A DNA stretch of 57,798 nt from an uncultured Prevotella sp. (GCA_937895845.1 CALBLK010000082.1:1-57798), one strand, 5' to 3'. Counted from the first letter of the stretch, positions 17,067 to 25,557 are shown. Numbers and translations: made by a program. The notes: generated by a model not told the origin, from the letters alone.

Positions 17067-20042
17067 CTATTTTACAATCACCTTGGCCGTCTTCCCCCTC
17101 CCTTTCACAATGTAGATGCCGGCCGGCAGGCTGGCGCTGCCGCTCACGCGCGAGCCGTCGGTGCGGTAGATGGCGCTCACGTCGCCCGCGATGCAGCCCT
17201 TTCCGCCGCGCACCCAGGTGTTGTCTGCGCCGGGCTGAGCTATGGCTGTTGCTGTCTTGTCGGAAATGTAGAACAGCTCGAAGTCATCGGCCGACAGCCA
17301 TGTGCCGGTGAATTTCTTTCCGGTGAGATACATGTCGTTGGTGAACCCGATGGTCAGCACGCCGTCGGTCACGTCAATGCCGTCGATGGTGTAGCGTTCC
17401 CAGCCGTTGCCCAGCGTGCCGCCGGTGTTGCCGTTGGCTGCCACCTCGGTGGTGAGATACTGGCTGGCCGTCTGTGCGGTGACAAACACCCCCTCGCCGT
17501 CGCTGCGGCTTCTGGCCGCCAGTCGGTAGGTGCCGTTGGGCAGGTTTGACAGTGTCTGGTGCCCGGTGTACCACAGGTTGCCCGCCGTGGCGTTGTAGGA
17601 GTCGAAGTAGGTGTTGCGGCTGTCGCCGCTGTAGTGCTGTCCGCTCTTGATCTTGGCATCGCCGTTGGTCAGGCTCAGCACCCATCCGGCCTCACCCTCC
17701 GCTCCGGCGTTGCTGATGGCAAAGGTGAAGCTGGTGCTTTCGCCCGGCCGCTGCGTGAGCCTTACGGTCACCATGGCCTGTTGCAGCTGGCGCGCAAGGT
17801 CGTCCACCTCGGTCTGTCGCGACAGCTGGGGCAGCAGGGCGGTCTGCTCGTCAATCAGGTCGCGCAGCTGCTGCCGCGCCTCTGCGGCGTAAGTCTCGTC
17901 GTCGGCCAGTGTTTCGGCTTCGGCTTTAACCTTGTTGTACAGGTCTGTTGAAGGGCGGTCTTCGTAAACAGGAATCGTGTCATTTTCGCCCATTTCAACG
18001 CGTGTCAGCTCGAAGCCGGTCACGCAGAACCAGCCCTTGGTGCCGCCGCCCGAGGTCGACGCGTAGCCCGCGCGCAGCTTCCCGTCGGTGCCCACGATGA
18101 TCTTCTCTGTGGTTTGCCGCTCCCATCCCTCGGCCGTGTTCCATATTGCCACCTTCTTGGCGGGCGACACGGCGGTGTCACCCTTGGTCATCAGGTAGGC
18201 GTGCTGGTCTGTAATCTCGCCCGGGCCGCACATCGACAAGCACGAGAGCCGGTATGCCCCCGGCTCCAGTCCGCTGAGCTCCTGGTAGACATCCATCGAA
18301 GTGAAGTCGTTTGACCAGCTGTTCCAGCAGGTCTTCCCGGCCACGGTGTTGGTGCGGAAGTCGCCTCCGTTGCTCGTGTTGGCCTTCTTCCAGCCGTTGG
18401 CGTTGCCGGTAAAGTTGGCGTTCTCGATGGCGCTGTGCGCTGTCTCGCCCGGGGTGTTCATGCCGATGACCTTGGCCACTGCCTGTTCGAGCGAGTCCAC
18501 GCAGCCCTCGCTGCCGCTCTTGCCCAGGCTGATGGCCGTGTCAAGTCTCCTTCTCTGCTCTTCGGTCAGTGCGGCGCGCTCAATGTCGGCCAGTCCAATG
18601 GCCTCCTCGAGCAGCAGTTGCCGCATGGCCTCGTCATCGCCCACCACATAGCTGGTGAACGAGTTGGCCGGCAGCGTGGCTGTGAGATAGCTGCCGTCAA
18701 CATCCATGGTCAGCGTTTTCTCCGTGCCAGTGGTGTTGCCGGCCACCACGACGATGGCCCCTGTGGGTGTCTGGGCCGACAGCACGAGGTTTGGCTCGTC
18801 GACAGTCAGTATCTTTGACCCCGGCGGAATCAGGTGGCTGTAATGCTTGAAGGCGTAGTATTCCGCCGTGTAGCGGGGCGTGCCGGTGGCCGAGTTGACC
18901 TGGACAAGTGCGTTCTGCTGCCACCCCCAGGTGCTGACGCCCTTGTCTTTCAGTATGGCGTTCCAGTAGGTATAGGTGGTCACGCGGTTGGCCAGGTAGC
19001 GGTTGATGAGGTAGAAGGTGTGTGCGGCGGCGTTCCAGTCGAACGTTCCGCTGCCGCATTCGTTCTCGGTCATCACCGCCTCGTACCCGGGGTGGCGTGT
19101 CAGGACTTCGGTCATGGCGTTGGCACCCTCCCACTGGAAGCCTATCTGCTTGCAGTATTTCTCCACGCCCGGAGTGTTCAGTATCTCTTCGAACACATCG
19201 AGGCTGCCTGTGTTCATCGTCCCCACGATGAGACTCACCTCGGGGTGGTGCTCGGCAAAGTAAGGGCCGAGGTGGTTGGCCAGGAACTTGCCTGTTGTCT
19301 TGGCTGTCCACGAGCAGCCGGGGTAGGGGGTGAACGAGTAGGCCTCGTTCTGGTAGGCCAGCGAAGTGATGCCGATGCCCTCGGCCTTGTAGGCTTCAAC
19401 GAACTTGCCGAGGTACAGGCAGTAGGCGTCATAGTAGCGCGTGTCGTCAATAAACTGGTCGTTGAAGTAGGGCGCCACGCTGAAGGGGCAGCCGTTGGTG
19501 CTGGTCTGCCGCTGGGCATAGTGCTTGTTGGTCTTCATCCACTGCGGCGGGCTCCACGGCGACGCCCAGAAAGTCATGCCGGGACACTCGGCCTGCGCGA
19601 GCCTGACAGAGGGGATAATGGCCTCGCGGTCGCGCTCGATGGAGAAGTTTTTCATGTCAAAGTCGCCGTCGGTCTCGTTGCAGCTGTACCAGTCGCGGGC
19701 GTAGTCGCTTGCCCCGACGGGGATGCGCCCCACGGTGAAGCGCAGGTCTCCGTGGGGGTTGAAGGCGCGCTTGACAAACAGCCGCCTGTCCTCCTCGGTC
19801 ATCAGGCCGTAGGCGTCGTAGTCCAGTTCGTTAAAGCAGGTGCCCCAGCCCTTGAATGTCTGGTTGGGCCTGTCGGCACGGATGACAACCTGTGGCGTGC
19901 CCACCACCTTGGCGGCCACCTCTGCCGGGGCCATCTTCCAGTAGTTTCCGTCGGTCGAGCGGAACATCAGCGCCTGGCGCTGGGCCGCAGCCGCTGTGGA
20001 GAGCAGCATGGCGGCCGTGAGTAACATTGATTGGTGCTTCAT
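17067..20042 (-). CDS. Secreted multidomain glycoside hydrolase family 30 enzyme with C-terminal binding and probable sorting domains
   Basis: A 991-residue exported enzyme. After a signal peptide (1-20) the GH30 barrel carries acid/base Glu233 (SLAYQNEAYSFTPYPGCSW) and nucleophile Glu326 (AVMTENECGSGTFDW), with a beta-sandwich to about 455. Beyond that come a helical segment with LEEAIGLADIERAALTEEQ, two jelly-roll-like modules (about 530-680 and 760-940; ANGWKKANTSNGG, WYTGHQTLSNLPNGTYRL) that look like carbohydrate-binding folds, and a tail (AIYRTDGSRVSG, LPAGIYIVKGRGKTAKVIV) that may be a type IX sorting domain. It precedes the shorter GH30 gene by 13 nt and follows the propeller/AraC regulator, which is the natural candidate to control both. 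Confidence 0.9.
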   Translation of the reverse strand: MKHQSMLLTAAMLLSTAAAAQRQALMFRSTDGNYWKMAPAEVAAKVVGTPQVVIRADRPNQTFKGWGTCFNELDYDAYGLMTEEDRRLFVKRAFNPHGDLRFTVGRIPVGASDYARDWYSCNETDGDFDMKNFSIERDREAIIPSVRLAQAECPGMTFWASPWSPPQWMKTNKHYAQRQTSTNGCPFSVAPYFNDQFIDDTRYYDAYCLYLGKFVEAYKAEGIGITSLAYQNEAYSFTPYPGCSWTAKTTGKFLANHLGPYFAEHHPEVSLIVGTMNTGSLDVFEEILNTPGVEKYCKQIGFQWEGANAMTEVLTRHPGYEAVMTENECGSGTFDWNAAAHTFYLINRYLANRVTTYTYWNAILKDKGVSTWGWQQNALVQVNSATGTPRYTAEYYAFKHYSHLIPPGSKILTVDEPNLVLSAQTPTGAIVVVAGNTTGTEKTLTMDVDGSYLTATLPANSFTSYVVGDDEAMRQLLLEEAIGLADIERAALTEEQRRRLDTAISLGKSGSEGCVDSLEQAVAKVIGMNTPGETAHSAIENANFTGNANGWKKANTSNGGDFRTNTVAGKTCWNSWSNDFTSMDVYQELSGLEPGAYRLSCLSMCGPGEITDQHAYLMTKGDTAVSPAKKVAIWNTAEGWERQTTEKIIVGTDGKLRAGYASTSGGGTKGWFCVTGFELTRVEMGENDTIPVYEDRPSTDLYNKVKAEAETLADDETYAAEARQQLRDLIDEQTALLPQLSRQTEVDDLARQLQQAMVTVRLTQRPGESTSFTFAISNAGAEGEAGWVLSLTNGDAKIKSGQHYSGDSRNTYFDSYNATAGNLWYTGHQTLSNLPNGTYRLAARSRSDGEGVFVTAQTASQYLTTEVAANGNTGGTLGNGWERYTIDGIDVTDGVLTIGFTNDMYLTGKKFTGTWLSADDFELFYISDKTATAIAQPGADNTWVRGGKGCIAGDVSAIYRTDGSRVSGSASLPAGIYIVKGRGKTAKVIVK

Positions 20043-20068
20043 TGTTTCGGTTAGTTTTGATTGTGGTA

Positions 20069-20076
20069 CAAAGATA
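20069..20076 (-). promoter_or_regulatory. Promoter -7 element of the GH30 operon
   Basis: TATCTTTG on the minus strand, 27 nt upstream of the start of the longer GH30 gene, in the gap behind the regulator gene. The regulator-binding site should lie in 20077-20170, where no clear inverted or direct repeat was noticed. Confidence 0.65.
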
Positions 20077-20170
20077 CCTCATGGTGCCTCTTGCGGGCTG
20101 CCACAGCCGTAACCAACGGTGAAAATGGATGTTGTGCCCCCCGTTCTGTTACATGGCTGACAGCAAAATG

Positions 20171-22906
20171 TTACGTGGATGGCCTTCCCTTGCGGCCGTA
20201 TTCGGTGGGCAGCAGGCCGAACTTGTCCTTGAAGCAGCGCGAGAAATAGCCGGCCGACGAGAACCCCACGCGCCCGGCCACCTCGGCGACGGGCACCTGC
20301 GGGCCGTTCAGCAAGAGCTGCGCGGCCTTTTTCAGGCGGATGTCGCGGACAAACTCCGATGGGGTAAGCCCTGTCTGGGCCTGGATTTTGCGGTACAGGT
20401 TCATGCGGCTCATGCACATATCCCCGGCAAACCGCTCCACGCTGTAGCCGGTGTCGGCCAGATGGCGCTCCACCTGGCTGATGGCGCGGCGCAGAAACTG
20501 CTCGTCAAGCCGGGCCTTGTTGGTCTCGTCCGGGTGCAGCTCGATTTCGCTGAGCGACAGTTCCCTGCGCTTGCGCTGCAGGGTCTCCAGCCAGTGTATG
20601 CGGCGGTTGAGCGCCCAAAGTCCACAGGCAGCCGCCACCATTGCCAGCGCATAGATGCACCAGGCCCACCACGTGTCATACCACGCCGGCATCCGCCGGA
20701 TGGACAGGCAGAGCCGTGGCTTGCCCCAGCAGCCGTGGCTGTCGGTGGCGTTCACCTCCAGCCGGTAGCTGCCCTTGGGCAGGTTGGCTATCGTGATGCT
20801 GTTGACCCCCTGCGGCAGGTACACCCACTGGTCGCTGAGGCCGCGCAGCCGGTAGGCGTATGAGATGCTGCCGGCGTGAAGAATGTCAAGGGTTGACACC
20901 CTGGCGGTGATGGTGCGCTCGCCGCTTGACAGCAGCAGCCGCTGCTCGCCAGGCCCCATCAGGTGCACCGAGTCTCCAATCTGTACCGATGTCACCAATG
21001 GCCGCGTGTGCCGGGACGTACTGCCGTTGAGGGCCTGTGACGAGCGGACGGCGCAGAAGGCGCCGGCTCCGTTGAGCAGCATGCCGTTGCCTGTTGGCTC
21101 CATGCTGTAAAAGTAGCTCACATTGATAAACGCGTCGGTGTTCCGAAAGGTGCGGAACGAATGGTTCTGAGGGTTGATTTCGGTGGCATACTGGTCGGAG
21201 AGAATCCAGAGATGCCCCATTTCATCGGTCTCAAGGTCTTTGATGATGTCGCCGTTGGTATGGCCCATCCGTGGGTCGCGTTGCAACCGGCTGTCCCCCT
21301 CGCCGATGGTGTAGACACTGCCCTGTGTGGTGGCGGCCACCAGAGTTGTGCCGTTGAGCATGGCTAATGCCGAAAACTCCTCGCCGCCGCGGTCAATCCG
21401 GCGCGGGCGTGCGTTGGCTTGCTGCCGCCACAGTCCCTTGCCGGCGACGATATAATATAAGGTGTGGTCGGCTGAGGCCGCGAGGTCAATCACCTTGCCC
21501 TTGGTCTTGGCCACCTGCCTTTTTGTGCCGCCGAGGGTGGCGTAGCAGTAAACGCCGCTTTCGGTGCCTATCCACAGCCGGTTGCCGCCCTGGTCTCGCA
21601 GGCATGAGATGTTGCCGCCTGTCGATGAAATGGGGCGTTCTTCAACTTTTCCGTTCCTGGATGAGAGCAGGAAGAGGCGATTCCCTGAAGCCGCCCAGAT
21701 ACCGCTGCCGCCCTTGCGCTTGGCGATGCATCGCTCGTAGGCGTTTCCGCTCACCGGCACCACCTTTCGGGCTGCCGGCTCATAGTGGGTCAGCCCGGTG
21801 CGCCCCTGCCATATCCAGAAGTCCTCGCCGTCGGCCACCACGCGGTCGGCCAGCAGTGGGAAGCCGGTCAGACGGCTCATGGGCTCCACGGCATAGCGCG
21901 CCGTCTGGCTGTTGTCCGACGAGATGATGAAGGTGTGTGGGGTGAATCCGGCCACCCAGAGGTTGCCGTCGCGGTCTTCGGCCATGCCGTCGAGAATCTT
22001 GTTGCCTGGCGGCAGGAACGCCCCGGTGGGCATGGCCGTGAGTGTGGTGCCGTGGATGGCATAGGCGTAGAGGTTGTCCATGGTGGTTGTCCAGAGCAGT
22101 CCCTGGCTGCTGTCAATGCGCATGTCGATAACCTGCTGCTTCTCCGCGGCGCCCCATGTGGCCGGCTGCAGCGACAGGCTGCCTGTCTGCGGATTGTAAT
22201 AGCCCACGCCCTCGCCCCATGTGCCCACCCAGTAGCCTTGGGTCCCGGGAGCCTTGGCCATGACCATCGGACAAGTCTTGCCCGGCCATTTGCGCTTTGT
22301 GAAGCGCCAGTGGCCGTTCCTGCCGCCGGCCTTGCTGAGCGAGAGCAGCCCTCCGCCCCACTGCAGTCCCCACAGGGTGGTGCCGTCGTCGTAGAACCTG
22401 CCGATGGGGTGGTCTGCCTGTCCGTATGCCAGCCGGGTGCCGTCGGGCCGCACACATACAATCTCACCGTTGCCGCTGACCCATATCCTGCCATACCTGT
22501 CGCGGCAGATAGCATTGATGTAGGCCTTGCCAAGGCGTGCCACAGGCTGCTCGAGCGTGTAGCCGGCCTTGTCGATGCGGTAAAGTCCTTTCTGGGTGCC
22601 AAACCAAACGCCCTGCCGGCTGTCCTCGGCCACGCAGGTGATGTGGTCGTTGCCGATTCGCCGCGCGGCGCTGGCGCCGCTCCGCCACACGTCCACCTGG
22701 TAGCCGTTGTCGCGGCAGAGGCCTCCGCCGCTGGTGCCATACCACATATAGCCCTCGCTGTCTTGCAGGATGCAGTGGACGCTGGCCACGGGCAACTGTG
22801 ACTGGGTGGGCAGCTGGCGCGCCACATATTGCTGCGCGCACAGGGCTGCTGCGGTGCCGTGCAGGGCAGCGAGCATGAGCGGGATGGTCTTTTTTGCAAT
22901 CATCAA
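20171..22906 (-). CDS. Membrane-bound propeller/AraC one-component regulator (hybrid two-component-like, kinase absent)
   Basis: A 911-residue transcription regulator. After a signal-type N-terminus, residues about 30-640 are two-component regulator propeller repeats (GYMWYGTSGGGL, GVWFGTQKGLYRI, NLWVAGF and RLWIGTESGVY), the periplasmic glycan sensor of hybrid two-component systems. A Y_Y_Y-like domain follows (ISYAYRLRGLSDQWVYLPQG), one membrane helix (WWAWCIYALAMVAAACGLWA), then directly an AraC-type DNA-binding domain (MSRMNLYRKIQAQTGLTPSE, VGFSSAGYFSRCFKDKFGLL). No HisKA, ATPase or receiver domain lies between helix and HTH, so the signal must cross the membrane without phosphotransfer, as in SusR-like regulators. 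It lies upstream of, and co-directional with, the two GH30 genes, which it probably activates. Confidence 0.9.
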   Translation of the reverse strand: MMIAKKTIPLMLAALHGTAAALCAQQYVARQLPTQSQLPVASVHCILQDSEGYMWYGTSGGGLCRDNGYQVDVWRSGASAARRIGNDHITCVAEDSRQGVWFGTQKGLYRIDKAGYTLEQPVARLGKAYINAICRDRYGRIWVSGNGEIVCVRPDGTRLAYGQADHPIGRFYDDGTTLWGLQWGGGLLSLSKAGGRNGHWRFTKRKWPGKTCPMVMAKAPGTQGYWVGTWGEGVGYYNPQTGSLSLQPATWGAAEKQQVIDMRIDSSQGLLWTTTMDNLYAYAIHGTTLTAMPTGAFLPPGNKILDGMAEDRDGNLWVAGFTPHTFIISSDNSQTARYAVEPMSRLTGFPLLADRVVADGEDFWIWQGRTGLTHYEPAARKVVPVSGNAYERCIAKRKGGSGIWAASGNRLFLLSSRNGKVEERPISSTGGNISCLRDQGGNRLWIGTESGVYCYATLGGTKRQVAKTKGKVIDLAASADHTLYYIVAGKGLWRQQANARPRRIDRGGEEFSALAMLNGTTLVAATTQGSVYTIGEGDSRLQRDPRMGHTNGDIIKDLETDEMGHLWILSDQYATEINPQNHSFRTFRNTDAFINVSYFYSMEPTGNGMLLNGAGAFCAVRSSQALNGSTSRHTRPLVTSVQIGDSVHLMGPGEQRLLLSSGERTITARVSTLDILHAGSISYAYRLRGLSDQWVYLPQGVNSITIANLPKGSYRLEVNATDSHGCWGKPRLCLSIRRMPAWYDTWWAWCIYALAMVAAACGLWALNRRIHWLETLQRKRRELSLSEIELHPDETNKARLDEQFLRRAISQVERHLADTGYSVERFAGDMCMSRMNLYRKIQAQTGLTPSEFVRDIRLKKAAQLLLNGPQVPVAEVAGRVGFSSAGYFSRCFKDKFGLLPTEYGRKGRPST

Positions 22907-22935
22907 AAGGTCAGGCGGATGTTCTAAAGTTATCG

Positions 22936-22943
22936 CAAATATA
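22936..22943 (-). promoter_or_regulatory. Promoter -7 element of the propeller/AraC regulator
   Basis: TATATTTG on the minus strand about 30 nt upstream of the start. The gap 22944-23053 also contains the tandem decamer ACCTTCCACC twice; nothing else was recognised. Confidence 0.55.
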
Positions 22944-23053
22944 CATCATTCCGCGCAATCCTGCAAGACGGGCGGTATGAAATGCGTTCACGAAGAAGCA
23001 ACCTTCCACCACCTTCCACCACGAAGTTACAATCAAAATATTCAGTAAGTTGA

Positions 23054-23595
23054 TTAAAATATTTTACTTGCAATGTCCTTGACAATATTTGTGGTGTCAT
23101 CTTTAGCGTTAATGACTCTTGCAAATTTCAACAGTCCGTTGACAAAATCGCGTATGGTTAGGGTCTTTAAGTCGCAAATCCTCAGTTTGGCATAATGAAG
23201 AATAGAAATCAAGCAGCAATAGTGTCCTTGACGACCCATCTCTTTCAGTAATTGAAACACATCATCTTCATCAAAAGAAACGTTTTTCCCATACACGAAT
23301 AAGCTGGTATTAAGGTCTGCTTGCTTGAATTTTGTGATGGCATGTGCTACATCCTGCACCGAAAAATCCTTGTCTTTGACTTCAATTGAATAAATGAGCT
23401 TTTTGTTTTTGTCGTATATGTCAATGTCACCAACCTCTTTGGTTGACGCCCCGCTTTGATTGACTTTATGTGGCTCTACTTTGAAATCTTTACTATTTCA
23501 CCAACCTTCTGACCGATTTCATCGCTCGACAATTCAGCCTCGGCAAAAGCTCTGTCAAGAATCAACGATGCAGTTTTTAAATCAATGGATGCCAT
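23054..23595 (-). pseudogene. Frameshifted type II restriction endonuclease
   Basis: A reading frame of about 180 residues broken once. It starts MASIDLKTASLILD at 23595, five bases after the methyltransferase stop, and hits TAG at 23476-23478. A second frame resumes at about 23490 (FKVEPHKVNQSGASTKEVGD) and runs to 23054. Adding one A in the AAA run at 23489-23491 joins them as EIVKDFKVEP. EVGDIDIYD followed by SIEVKDKDF is a PD-(D/E)xK nuclease core (Asp, then E-x-K). The text SVQDVAHAITK after the core suggests the SacI-like endonuclease family, but this is tentative. With the adjacent methyltransferase it forms an R-M system whose nuclease is probably dead, unless the indel is a sequencing error. 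Base composition is AT-rich like its neighbour. Confidence 0.75.
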
Positions 23596-23599
23596 GTTT

Positions 23600-24721
23600 T
23601 TAATTGAATAGCCCTGAATATATAATTGGTGAACGCCCCTCTATCACATCTATAACCATTTTGCATACGGCCTTTGCCAGATTGCAGGGGACAGCATTGC
23701 CTATTTGAGTGTATTGGGAGGACTGGCTGCCTGAGAATCTGTATTCTAACGGAAAAGTCTGGATAATGCGTGCTTCATCTACCGTCAGTCTTCTTAAAAA
23801 GTTAGGGACTGCCTCTCTCTTGGAAATAGTCACATCATTTTGCAAACGTTCATGATACTTCTCTATCCATGGTTGTGAATGATGGTACAGGGCCTGCTCG
23901 TCTATAATGGGAGTCTTGTTGCCACCCATTGATGCAGGCAGTGTCGCGCTATATCCATCTAATTTGATTGGGTGGCCAAGACCATTGAACAGCATTCCCG
24001 CATATGGGGATTTGCGCATGACAGGATTGGGTGTCAATGTTATTTTTGCATTACAGATACTTGTGTTATTACCAGTTCCAGCCTTATCCAATACCTTTAG
24101 TGATTCCCGCACAGTTTTTGCTTTTTTCTTATAAGGCAGAAGCATAGCTTCCAAGTCAGGGCTCGCAACAACATTCCCCTTGAAACCTATGAAAAATATA
24201 CGTTCTCTTGCTTGCGGCACATCGTAGTCTGAGGCATTGAGAATACAAAAGTTAACGGAGTAGCCCAAACTTTGCATTTTTTTCAGCAGCTTGCACCTGA
24301 TGGGTTTCCATCTTTCCAATGTACCTAAAGCCTTTACATTCTCCATTATAAACGCTTTTGGCATGACCGTTTCCAGAACTTTTACATAACTCCGAATAAG
24401 TTTGCTCCGTTTGTCATCTTCATCCATTTTTCCTGCAACAGAAAAGCCCTGGCAAGGAGGTCCCCCTATAACCAAATCAGCATTACCTTTATATCGACTG
24501 AGGGAAGGTATATAAGAGTTAATATCTCCCTGGCAAATATGGTCTCCGATATTCATAGAGTAGGAATCACAAGCATCCTTCATCATGTCATTGGCCCATA
24601 CGATTTTGGCGCCGGCTTGGATGGCACCTATGTCAAGTCCTCCCGCCCCAGAGAAAAGGGATAATGTATTAACTGAATTTTGCACCAATGTCTCTTTAAT
24701 CGTTCTCATATATCGAAGCAT
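23600..24721 (-). CDS. DNA (cytosine-5-)-methyltransferase of a type II R-M system
   Basis: C5 cytosine methyltransferase of 373 residues (or 369 from MRTIKET at 24709). Motif I LSLFSGAGGLDIGAIQAG binds AdoMet; motif IV GGPPCQGFSVAGK has the catalytic Cys; motif VI is MENVKAL; motif VIII is QARERIFFIG; motif X is YTQIGNAVPCNLAKAV. The target-recognition region between VIII and IX is about 130 residues, suited to one target site. It is followed after five bases by a frameshifted endonuclease. Its codons are visibly AT-richer than the surrounding chromosome, pointing to recent transfer of the pair. The intact enzyme may persist because losing it first would be lethal while the nuclease was active; it could now act as an orphan methylase. 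Confidence 0.95.
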   Translation of the reverse strand: MLRYMRTIKETLVQNSVNTLSLFSGAGGLDIGAIQAGAKIVWANDMMKDACDSYSMNIGDHICQGDINSYIPSLSRYKGNADLVIGGPPCQGFSVAGKMDEDDKRSKLIRSYVKVLETVMPKAFIMENVKALGTLERWKPIRCKLLKKMQSLGYSVNFCILNASDYDVPQARERIFFIGFKGNVVASPDLEAMLLPYKKKAKTVRESLKVLDKAGTGNNTSICNAKITLTPNPVMRKSPYAGMLFNGLGHPIKLDGYSATLPASMGGNKTPIIDEQALYHHSQPWIEKYHERLQNDVTISKREAVPNFLRRLTVDEARIIQTFPLEYRFSGSQSSQYTQIGNAVPCNLAKAVCKMVIDVIEGRSPIIYSGLFN

Positions 24722-24734
24722 ATCAAGTCTGTTG

Positions 24735-24742
24735 CAAAATTA
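24735..24742 (-). promoter_or_regulatory. Promoter -7 element of the methyltransferase gene
   Basis: TAATTTTG on the minus strand, 13 nt from the 24721 start, between the methyltransferase and the MITE-like element. Confidence 0.6.
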
Positions 24743-24793
24743 CTTGTTTTTTTTGCTAATAAGTGACTGTAGTGTCAAGTTTGTTTTGTTTTT

Positions 24794-24989
24794 AACCCAA
24801 ATCGGCCATTAGATTTCGCCCCGGGTTGCTGCTTGTTTCGTGCAGCTTGCCACGTAAGTGTTGGAGGCATAGCGGGCTATGGCGAAACACTTACGGCAGC
24901 AAGATGCCGGAAGAAACAGTGACAAGGGGCGGAAAGAGGGAAAACTTCTCACCTTTTTGCCTGTTTCGGTCTAATGACCGATTTGGGTT
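24794..24989 (+). mobile_element. MITE-like element with 20-bp terminal inverted repeats
   Basis: A 196-bp non-coding element. Left end AACCCAAATCGGCCATTAGA (24794-24813) and right end TCTAATGACCGATTTGGGTT (24970-24989) are inverted with one mismatch. Inside, CGTAAGTGTT (24853-24862) pairs with AACACTTACG (24886-24895), enclosing CATAGC-GG-GCTATG. Parts recur at 3783, 10636 (reverse), 33955 (reverse) and 57744. No transposase is present, so any movement would need enzymes encoded elsewhere. It abuts the AT-rich R-M island. It could alternatively be a structured regulatory repeat; mobility is inference. Confidence 0.7.
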
Positions 24990-24990
24990 T

Positions 24991-25058
24991 AACCCAAGTT
25001 GGTCTTCAAATCTCATCCATGGCCGCTGTTTGTTTCTGTGTGGTGACCGACTTGGGTT
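24991..25058 (+). repeat. 68-bp miniature derivative of the neighbouring element
   Basis: AACCCAAGTTGGTC (24991-25004) and GACCGACTTGGGTT (25045-25058) are inverted with one mismatch and resemble the ends of the adjacent 196-bp element. The interior GCCGCTGTTTGTTTCTGTG echoes its left-half segment. It looks like an internally deleted copy placed one base after its relative. Confidence 0.6.
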
Positions 25059-25114
25059 AAACAGCTAACCGACAACATTCTTTCCCCATTTCGCCCTGAC
25101 TTTCATTTCTTTGT

Positions 25115-25215
25115 CTTATCTTTGCATAAGATAAGCTGCGCTCGGCAATCGGAGAGCAAGCTCTCATTGCCCTCGCTTGCATTATCTTTGCATAAGGCAA
25201 GCTGCGCCAGGCAAC
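25115..25215 (+). repeat. Promoter-bearing repeat, one and a half tandem units
   Basis: TTATCTTTGCATAAG occurs at 25116 and again 66 bp later at 25182. Both contain TATCTTTG (25117-25124, 25183-25190), a match to the -7 promoter consensus. Between them GGCAAT/ATTGCC encloses GAGAG-CAAG-CTCTC, and CTTATC/GATAAG pairs around the first -7 element. The second promoter copy is about 46 nt from the sufT-like start and is the best candidate for its transcription. A further copy is at window positions 2-62. The remaining parts of 24743-25236 hold no gene that I can support. Confidence 0.75.
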
Positions 25216-25236
25216 CGTTAAACAACTGCACTAACT

Positions 25237-25557
25237 ATGACACAAGAAGAGAAAACCGCCATCGAGGAGCGCATTGTCGACGTGCTCCGCACTGTCTACG
25301 ACCCCGAGATTCCCGTGAACATCTACGACCTGGGGCTGATTTACAAGATAGACCTCAAGGACAGCGGCGACCTTGACGTGGACATGACGTTCACCGCGCC
25401 GTCGTGCCCCGCAGCTGACTTTATCCTCGAGGACGTGCGCCAGAAGGTCGACAACGTCGAGGGCGTGAAGAACGCCACGGTGAACCTGGTGTTCGAGCCC
25501 GCCTGGGACCAGAGCATGATGAGCGACGAGGCAAGGGTGGAGCTGGGCTTCGACTGA
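25237..25557 (+). CDS. MIP18/SufT-like iron-sulfur assembly protein (DUF59)
   Basis: Small cytosolic protein of 106 residues. YDPEIPVNIYDLGLIYKI (residues 21-38) and the conserved cysteine in FTAPSCPAADF (Cys57) are the hallmarks of the DUF59/MIP18 family, which helps insert Fe-S clusters into client enzymes, usually alongside SUF proteins. In Bacteroidota the gene often stands away from the suf operon, as here. It is followed 55 nt later by lpxH in the same direction and driven by the promoter-bearing repeat. The precise clients are unknown. Confidence 0.9.
   Translation: MTQEEKTAIEERIVDVLRTVYDPEIPVNIYDLGLIYKIDLKDSGDLDVDMTFTAPSCPAADFILEDVRQKVDNVEGVKNATVNLVFEPAWDQSMMSDEARVELGFD

Noticed and set aside
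22977..23022. Tandem ACCTTCCACC repeats as a CRISPR or minisatellite
   Set aside because: Only two copies, no spacers, no neighbouring cas genes.
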